A stretch of DNA of 64,000 bases from Peptoniphilus mikwangii (lineage in GTDB: Bacteria > Bacillota > Clostridia > Tissierellales > Peptoniphilaceae), in NCBI RefSeq assembly GCF_000468535.1, contig NZ_AUQY01000002.1, forward strand, positions 350,204 to 414,203, in the 5' to 3' direction. Positions 57,822-64,000 of the stretch are shown here, one piece after another. The notes under the pieces are model-generated. The model made no database searches and was not told where the DNA came from. It saw nothing but the letters and a program-made list of their open reading frames with translations. The translations under genes were made by a program, and so were the position numbers. The first letter of the stretch is position 1. Every line of letters begins with the position of its first letter.

Positions 57822-57850
57822 AAAAGCAGCCGGCTAATGCCGGCTACATC
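57822..57850 (+). terminator. GC-rich hairpin between yfcC and pepT
   Basis: Plus-strand stem AGCCGGC / GCCGGCT with loop TAAT (57828-57845), then ACATCTTTT. Very GC-rich against the surroundings. The T-run is short, so it may attenuate rather than end transcription into pepT, or stabilise the yfcC mRNA. Confidence 0.5.
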
Positions 57851-57876
57851 TTTTAAAATTATAAATGAGGTGGATT

Positions 57877-59091
57877 ATGAAAGATATAGTAGAAAGATTT
57901 TTAAAATATGTTTCCTTTGAAACTACATCCGATGACAGCTCTGAAACATGTCCTTCTACAGAAAACCAATTAGTCTTGGCAAAGTACTTGGTAGAAGAGC
58001 TTACAAATATCGGAATGAAAGAAGTAACTATGGATAAAAACGGATATGTATATGCTACTTTACCTTCAAACACAAATAAAAATGTTCCGATAGTAGGATT
58101 TATTGCTCATATGGATACAGCTCCAGACTTAACAGGAAAAAATGTCAATCCTAAATTTGTTGATTATAAAGGTGGAGATATAAAACTTAATGATGAATAT
58201 GTAATGACAGAAAAAGAATTTCCATTTCTCAAAAATTTAATCGGAGAAAGACTTATAACTACAGATGGAACTACACTACTTGGTGCAGATGATAAAAGTG
58301 GAATTGCAATTATAGTTTCTGCAATGGAATATTTAATTGAAAATCCATCTATAAAACACGGAACAGTTAAAGTTGGTTTTACTCCTGATGAGGAAATCGG
58401 AAGGGGAGCTAACTTATTTGATGTTAAAAATTTCGCAGCAGATTTCGCTTATACAATTGATGGCGGTCCTGTAGGCGAATTAGAATATGAAAATTTCAAT
58501 GCCGCAAGTGTAGAAATTACAATAAAAGGTAAAAATGTTCATCCCGGATCTGCAAAAAATATTATGCTAAATTCATCACTTATAGGAATAGAAATAAATT
58601 CTCTTCTTCCATCAGCTCAGCGTCCTGAACATACTGAAGGTTATGAAGGATTTTTCTTATTAGATGAGTTTAACGGAACAGTTGAAGAAACAAAAATGTT
58701 CTATATAATAAGAGACCATGATATAGAATTATTTAATAAAAAGAAAGAATTAATTACAAATATCGTTGAATTTATAAACAAAAAATATGGAAATGTTGCT
58801 ATAATTAATATTAGTGATTCATATTTCAATATGAAAGAAAAAATTGAACCACATATGGAAATTATAGAACTTGCATCAAAATCAATGAAAGATCTCAATA
58901 TAGAACCTATTATACAACCAATTCGCGGTGGTACAGACGGAGCTACTCTTTCATATATGGGACTTCCTTGTCCCAACCTATTTGCAGGTGGATATAATTT
59001 CCACGGAAGATACGAATTTATTCCAGTATCTTCTTTAACAAAAGGAAAAGATTTAGTAATTAAAATAATTGAAAATTTGGAGGCAAAATAA
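57877..59091 (+). CDS. pepT: Tripeptide aminopeptidase PepT (M20B)
   Basis: 404-aa cytosolic dizinc enzyme. Metal and catalytic motifs: IAHMDTAPD, LLGADDKSG, TPDEEIGRG, and a C-terminal IRGGTDGATLSYMG. It removes N-terminal residues from tripeptides. The ATG at 57877 follows GAGGTGG by three bases; the upstream ATG at 57865 sits within the ribosome site. Ends in a TAATG overlap with pepD. Confidence 0.95.
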   Translation: MKDIVERFLKYVSFETTSDDSSETCPSTENQLVLAKYLVEELTNIGMKEVTMDKNGYVYATLPSNTNKNVPIVGFIAHMDTAPDLTGKNVNPKFVDYKGGDIKLNDEYVMTEKEFPFLKNLIGERLITTDGTTLLGADDKSGIAIIVSAMEYLIENPSIKHGTVKVGFTPDEEIGRGANLFDVKNFAADFAYTIDGGPVGELEYENFNAASVEITIKGKNVHPGSAKNIMLNSSLIGIEINSLLPSAQRPEHTEGYEGFFLLDEFNGTVEETKMFYIIRDHDIELFNKKKELITNIVEFINKKYGNVAIINISDSYFNMKEKIEPHMEIIELASKSMKDLNIEPIIQPIRGGTDGATLSYMGLPCPNLFAGGYNFHGRYEFIPVSSLTKGKDLVIKIIENLEAK

Positions 59092-60512
59092 TGGAATATT
59101 CACAATTAGAACCAAAAGATGTATTTAAATACTTTGAAGAAATATCTCAAATCCCTAGAGGATCCGGAAATGAAAAAGCAATTTCAGATTATCTTGTGAA
59201 ATTTGCAAAAGAAAGAAATTTGGAAGTTTTACAAGACGAATCATATAATGTTATAATCAGAAAACCTGCTTCTAAAGGTTATGAAAATGCAAAAGGTGTA
59301 ATCTTACAAGGACATATGGATATGGTTCCTGAAAAAGGAGAAAACTCCACTCATGATTTTGAAAAAGATCCTATTGAACTTATAGTAGATGGAGATAACT
59401 TACATGCAAATGATACAACCCTTGGCGCAGACGATGGTATAGGTGTAGCAATGGCACTTGCTATACTGGACTCAGATACAATTGCTCATGCACCATTAGA
59501 AGTTCTTGTAACAGTTTCTGAAGAAACAGATTTAGGTGGTGCACAAGCTCTATCTGATAAAGTTCTTAAAGGTGATTATCTAATTAACATAGACTCTGAA
59601 GAAGAAGGAATAATGACTGTGGGCTCTGCCGGAGGAGAATTGTATATGGCATACTTCACTCCTGAACTTTCACCAACAAATGAATATAAAACTTATGAAT
59701 TCAACTTCTCAGGATTTATGGGAGGTCACAGCGGTGTAGAAATTGCCAACCCTAAAGGAAACATGGTTGTTGTAATGGCAGATTTTGTAGAAAATTTAAA
59801 GGATTCTATGCTTGTTGACTTTATAGTGGGAACCAAAGATAATGCTATTCCAAGACTTGGAAAAGTTAAACTTGCTATCAAGAACACAAATGGTATTGAC
59901 GAACTGATAACTTCATTAAAAGAAAAATACAGCAATATTGAAGGTGAACTTAAAATAATATACAATGAAATAGAAACACCTAGTGAAGCTCAATCAATAG
60001 AATCTACAAATAAATTTGCAAAATATTTATTATCTCTCCCAACAGGAGTAAATTCATTTACAGATGAAACAAAAACATTTGTAGCTTCATCTTCTAATCT
60101 TGCAATAGTAACTAAAAAAGATAACGGAAAATATGAAGTTTGGAATTCAATGCGATTTAATAAAGGGGATTTGATGACTGAATTTAAAAATAAATTCAAT
60201 TTAATCTCAGAGGAATATAATGTAGAATATAACTATTCCAACTACTATCCTGAATGGGAATATAAAGAAGATTCCAATTTAAGAGCACTTACTATGAAGC
60301 TATATAAAGAAATGTATGGAAAAGAAATGACAATAGATATTACCCACGGAGGTCTTGAATGCGGAGTATTCTATATAAAATATAAAAACTTAGATATGAT
60401 TTCAATCGGACCTGATATTTCAGGCGCACATACTCCTCAAGAAACACTTTCAATACCATCTACAAAGAGAGTATATGAATTTACCTTAGAACTTTTAAAA
60501 AACTTAAAGTAA
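59091..60512 (+). CDS. pepD: Beta-Ala-His (aminoacyl-histidine) dipeptidase PepD, M20C
   Basis: 473-aa M20 family dizinc dipeptidase. Motifs: LQGHMDMVPEK, LGADDGIGVAMA, SEETDLGGA, GGHSGVEI and THGGLECGVF. The size with an inserted lid domain (about 200-390) agrees with the PepD group. Hydrolyses Xaa-His and other dipeptides. Translationally coupled to pepT. Confidence 0.92.
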   Translation: MEYSQLEPKDVFKYFEEISQIPRGSGNEKAISDYLVKFAKERNLEVLQDESYNVIIRKPASKGYENAKGVILQGHMDMVPEKGENSTHDFEKDPIELIVDGDNLHANDTTLGADDGIGVAMALAILDSDTIAHAPLEVLVTVSEETDLGGAQALSDKVLKGDYLINIDSEEEGIMTVGSAGGELYMAYFTPELSPTNEYKTYEFNFSGFMGGHSGVEIANPKGNMVVVMADFVENLKDSMLVDFIVGTKDNAIPRLGKVKLAIKNTNGIDELITSLKEKYSNIEGELKIIYNEIETPSEAQSIESTNKFAKYLLSLPTGVNSFTDETKTFVASSSNLAIVTKKDNGKYEVWNSMRFNKGDLMTEFKNKFNLISEEYNVEYNYSNYYPEWEYKEDSNLRALTMKLYKEMYGKEMTIDITHGGLECGVFYIKYKNLDMISIGPDISGAHTPQETLSIPSTKRVYEFTLELLKNLK

Positions 60513-60527
60513 TAAAAAATACAAATA

Positions 60528-60568
60528 ATAAAAACTCTTAATATTTAATTTATATTAAGAGTTTTTAT
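60528..60568 (+). terminator. Rho-independent terminator after pepD
   Basis: 16-bp perfect stem ATAAAAACTCTTAATA with its complement (60528-60568, nine-base loop), with T-rich sequence in both directions. It separates pepD from the convergent rRNA operon. Confidence 0.88.
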
Positions 60569-60629
60569 TATGCATTTATAAGATTTAATTATTAATTTGT
60601 TAATACAGCTTATTTTTAATAATTTTAAA

Positions 60630-60676
60630 CAAAATAAAAAAGCCTATAAACGATATTTACATATTCATTCATAGAC
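60630..60676 (-). terminator. Terminator of the rRNA operon
   Basis: 11-bp stem with G-T pairs, GTCTATGAATG / CGTTTATAGGC on the minus strand, followed by TTTTTTATTTTG. Lies right after the 5S gene. Confidence 0.8.
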
Positions 60677-60686
60677 CTTTATTCAA

Positions 60687-60801
60687 ACCGGCAATACCTA
60701 CTCTCCCGGGCCGTCGCCAGCCAAGTACCATCGGCGTATTGAGCCTTAACTTCTGTGTTCGGTATGGTTACAGGTGTTTCCCTCTTACTTTCGTTACCGG
60801 A
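60687..60801 (-). rRNA. 5S ribosomal RNA
   Basis: About 115 bases with the 5S landmarks on the minus strand: CCATACCGAACACAGAAGTT and the 3' GGGAGAGTAGG. The ends pair (CCGGTAA / TTGCCGG). Immediately followed by the operon terminator. Confidence 0.96.
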
Positions 60802-60811
60802 TACCATTTAA

Positions 60812-60821
60812 CTACAAATCT
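60812..60821 (-). other. 3' strand of distal 23S processing stem
   Basis: AGATTTGTAG on the minus strand, 12-22 bases past the 23S 3' end, is exactly complementary to the CTACAAATCT placed upstream of 23S (63782-63791). In most bacteria the two sides of the 23S precursor pair and are cut by RNase III. Confidence 0.5.
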
Positions 60822-60833
60822 TTCTTCTTTCTT

Positions 60834-63692
<2,859 letters not shown>

Positions 63693-63781
63693 TTGTTATA
63701 TTTATTTCTAAATTTAACTTCTTTTCCAGTGTTCTTGTCTTTTCTTTATTTCTTCTGAAATTTAAGTTTTGACTTTCTTCT

Positions 63782-63791
63782 AGATTTGTAG
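63782..63791 (-). other. 5' strand of distal 23S processing stem
   Basis: CTACAAATCT on the minus strand, about 90 bases ahead of the 23S 5' end and following tRNA-Ile, complementary to 60812-60821. The rest of the 133-base tRNA-23S spacer has no other feature I can identify. Confidence 0.5.
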
Positions 63792-63825
63792 TTTTCATGG
63801 TTCTTTTAATGATTTTCATCATTAC

Positions 63826-63902
<77 letters not shown>

Positions 63903-64000
63903 ATAAATTAATTCAAAACTATATAGTTTTGAATTGGATTTTTTTATATATAATTAATAGTGTAAGAGCTTAGAACCAAGCTCTCTTTGGTTTGTTGTGT
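63903..64000 (-). other. 16S-tRNA-Ile spacer, part of rRNA operon (16S beyond window)
   Basis: No 16S 3' end (GGATCACCTCC) appears, so this is spacer. It contains a 24-base perfect palindrome (63911-63934, centred on the sequence AACTATATAGTT) and a 7-bp hairpin AGAGCTT/AAGCTCT (63965-63984), whose arm with following sequence GCTCTTACA resembles a boxA antitermination element. Confidence 0.6.

Overview
This 64 kb window is chromosomal DNA from a very AT-rich, low-GC anaerobic Firmicute. The evidence is a Gram-positive dcw (division and cell wall) cluster with an MraZ operator, a T-box leader in front of ileS, RemA, a PASTA kinase with its phosphatase, strong AGGAGG ribosome sites, frequent TTG starts, oxygen-sensitive iron-sulphur enzymes and peptide-based metabolism. 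The gene complement and codon bias fit the Tissierellia / Peptoniphilaceae (for example Parvimonas or a relative). That placement is inference from gene content, not from a database search. I see no prophage, transposase, CRISPR array or clear foreign island.

Layout. Almost everything to 46.8 kb is on the minus strand. 1-11 kb is one long housekeeping operon read right to left: yicC, remA, gmk, rpoZ, coaBC, (terminator) priA, def, fmt, a zinc membrane protease, rsmB, rlmN, stp and the start of prkC. 11-16.5 kb holds leuS and asnS behind a consensus promoter, then an exported C69 dipeptidase. 16.7-29.2 kb has rarA, nrdR and ftsZ, followed upstream by the dcw cluster divIB, murG, ftsW, murD, mraY, a PASTA penicillin-binding protein, ftsL, rsmH and mraZ, with a four-decamer MraZ operator. 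29.4-33.8 kb encodes a two-component system, an HD-domain protein and a cation/proton antiporter with a PII-like partner. 33.8-38.2 kb is a polyamine ABC transporter (potABCD) with its own XRE-cupin regulator. 38.4-41.6 kb holds a small membrane protein, rpsI and rplM with an L13-type leader, and an [FeFe]-hydrogenase-like protein with a 2Fe-2S thioredoxin-fold partner, preceded by a Rex-like site. 41.7-46.8 kb has a PgpA-like protein, a nuclease, a membrane protein, ApbE, a P1B-type ATPase and a DUF6110-like small protein.

From 47 kb the strands alternate: mnmA and an M29 aminopeptidase (+); ileS with its T-box, an Rrf2 regulator, a COG4091 oxidoreductase and a BaiN-type flavoprotein (-); then a YfcC transporter with two M20 peptidases, PepT and PepD (+). 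The window closes with the minus-strand rRNA operon: 5S, 23S, tRNA-Ile(GAT) and part of the spacer, with 16S beyond the right edge.

How the genes work together. The window joins translation (tRNA synthetases, formyltransferase/deformylase, rRNA methylases), septal wall synthesis, PASTA-kinase signalling, and uptake and hydrolysis of peptides and polyamines, as expected for an amino-acid-fermenting anaerobe. I found no wholly new multi-gene system. The points most worth following up are the IleRS2-type isoleucyl-tRNA synthetase with a GXHH signature, the Rex-like operator before the hydrogenase pair, the PII-like/antiporter pair, the variant P-type ATPase with its small partner, and the tandem MraZ operator that runs into the ribosome site.
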